A stretch of 6,507 nt of DNA, from positions 1 through 6,507 of the forward strand of contig USHK01000067.1 in the NCBI GenBank assembly GCA_900554375.1. Direction: 5' to 3'. Made by a program: the position numbers and the translations under genes. Each line of letters begins with the position of its first letter. Within the stretch, counting starts at the first letter, position 1. Below, in pieces: positions 5,914 to 6,507 of this stretch. The stretch comes from an uncultured Sutterella sp. Its GTDB lineage: Bacteria; Pseudomonadota; Gammaproteobacteria; Burkholderiales; Burkholderiaceae_F. A model generated the notes under the pieces. It had not been told where the DNA came from and searched no databases. It saw nothing but the letters and a program-made list of their open reading frames with translations.

Positions 5914-6458
5914 TTAAAGCGTATTAAAGAGTTCTTCCGGGGTAACAGTTGCAGTACCGAGTTTGCCGACGACGATTCCGCCGGCCTGATTGGCGATGTA
6001 GACGGCGGTATGCCAGTCGCATCCGGCTGAGAGCATGACGCCGAGCACGGAAATGACTGTATCGCCGGCGCCGGATACATCGTAGACCTCTCGAGCATGC
6101 GCAGGTACGGTCCAAGCGCCGTCGTCATCAAATAAGGTCATGCCTTCTTCGCTTCGTGTCAGAAGGATCTTTTCCAGATTTAATTCCTTTCTCAGGTTTT
6201 GCGCACGGTTGAAGAGGTCAGCCTCACTGTTCCATTTGCCGACCACCTGAGCCAATTCGTTGCGGTTAGGCGTTATCACCGTGGCATCTTTATAACGGGA
6301 GTAATCGTCTCCCTTCGGATCGATCAGGATAGGACGACCGAAAGTCCGTCCCTCTTGAATCATGTTTTCGATGCGGTCTAAACCGCCTTTGCCGTAATCG
6401 GAGAGGATGACGACGTCATGGTCGGGTAGCAAAGAGGTAAAGCGGTGGGAGTGCTGAT
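5914..6458 (-). CDS. hldA: D-glycero-beta-D-manno-heptose-7-phosphate kinase (RfaE domain I), 5' part missing
   Basis: The C-terminal part of a PfkB/ribokinase-family kinase that phosphorylates D-glycero-D-manno-heptose 7-phosphate at C1. About 181 residues are visible; full-length domain I is about 310-330 residues, so nearly half is absent. Visible motifs are VVILSDYGKGGL, ILIDPKGDDYSRYKDATVITPNRNEL, LLTRSEEGMTLF, EVYDVSGAGDTVISVLGVMLSAG (with the PfkB anion hole and catalytic Asp in GAGD) and GGIVVGKLGTATVTPEEL, closely following the first domain of E. coli HldE. The TTG at 6430-6432 is not a real start: the coding frame continues to 6458, where genomic sequence ends and adapter begins. 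The in-frame TAA at 6466-6468 lies in that adapter. The gene ends in TAA at 5914-5916 with no adenylyltransferase domain attached; that function is provided by hldC downstream. Confidence 0.93.
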
Positions 6459-6507
6459 CTGTCTCTTATACACATCTCCGAGCCCACGAGACGCTCATGA
6501 ATCTCGT
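6459..6507 (+). other. Illumina Nextera adapter read-through (non-genomic)
   Basis: Positions 6459-6477 are the 19-base Tn5 mosaic end CTGTCTCTTATACACATCT. Positions 6478-6492 (CCGAGCCCACGAGAC) are the Nextera read-2 primer side, 6493-6500 (GCTCATGA) fit an 8-base i7 index, and 6501-6507 (ATCTCGT) begin the P7 sequence. The order and lengths match the standard i7 Nextera adapter exactly. This stretch is a library artefact and should be trimmed; it also cuts hldA. The matching base at 6459 could be genomic by chance. Confidence 0.97.

Noticed and set aside
5914..6432. A complete 172-aa kinase starting at TTG 6430-6432
   Set aside because: The coding frame and kinase-like sequence continue to 6458; the apparent start only reflects the false in-frame stop in the adapter.
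6459..6477. A transposon end (Tn5 mosaic end) suggesting a mobile element
   Set aside because: It is followed directly by Nextera adapter, index and P7 sequence, so it is a sequencing library artefact and not a genomic insertion.

Overview
The window looks like part of a Gram-negative proteobacterial chromosome, most likely Burkholderiales (Betaproteobacteria) and perhaps a gut Sutterella/Parasutterella-type organism. The basis is the style of the RuvX, PlsC, GalU and HldD proteins, the complete ADP-heptose (LPS inner core) enzyme set, and moderate GC by eye. The genus-level placement is inference from recognised protein style, not from a search.

Layout: (1) Positions 1-1497, minus strand, hold three small integral membrane protein genes read right to left: two tandem DUF2721-type paralogues (146 and 145 aa) and then an HdeD/DUF308-like gene that runs off the left edge with 180 codons visible. 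A strong hairpin (540-591) hides the ribosome binding site of the HdeD-like gene. (2) Positions 1498-1660 are a divergent intergenic region with weak promoter-like boxes and a stem-loop ending in six Ts. (3) Positions 1661-3841, plus strand, hold ruvX, a PlsC-type acyltransferase overlapping it by 14 nt, and galU. (4) Positions 3834-6458, minus strand, hold a tight ADP-L-glycero-D-manno-heptose operon read right to left: hldA (5' end missing), hldD, gmhB, hldC. Its hldD/gmhB and gmhB/hldC junctions are ATGA overlaps. galU and hldC converge and overlap by 8 bp, and a terminator-like hairpin for galU lies inside the hldC coding region. (5) Positions 6459-6507 are not genomic: they match Illumina Nextera transposase adapter, index and start of P7, so the contig ends in untrimmed read-through.

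Together the central and right-hand genes serve the cell envelope. PlsC makes phospholipid precursors, GalU supplies UDP-glucose for surface glycans, and the hld genes make the activated heptose of the LPS core. HldA (kinase) and HldC (adenylyltransferase) are separate proteins here rather than the fused HldE of E. coli, and no gmhA is visible. The left-hand membrane genes are of unknown function. The most unusual local signals are the RBS-sequestering hairpin before the HdeD-like gene, the hairpin inside the end of hldC, and the adapter tail.
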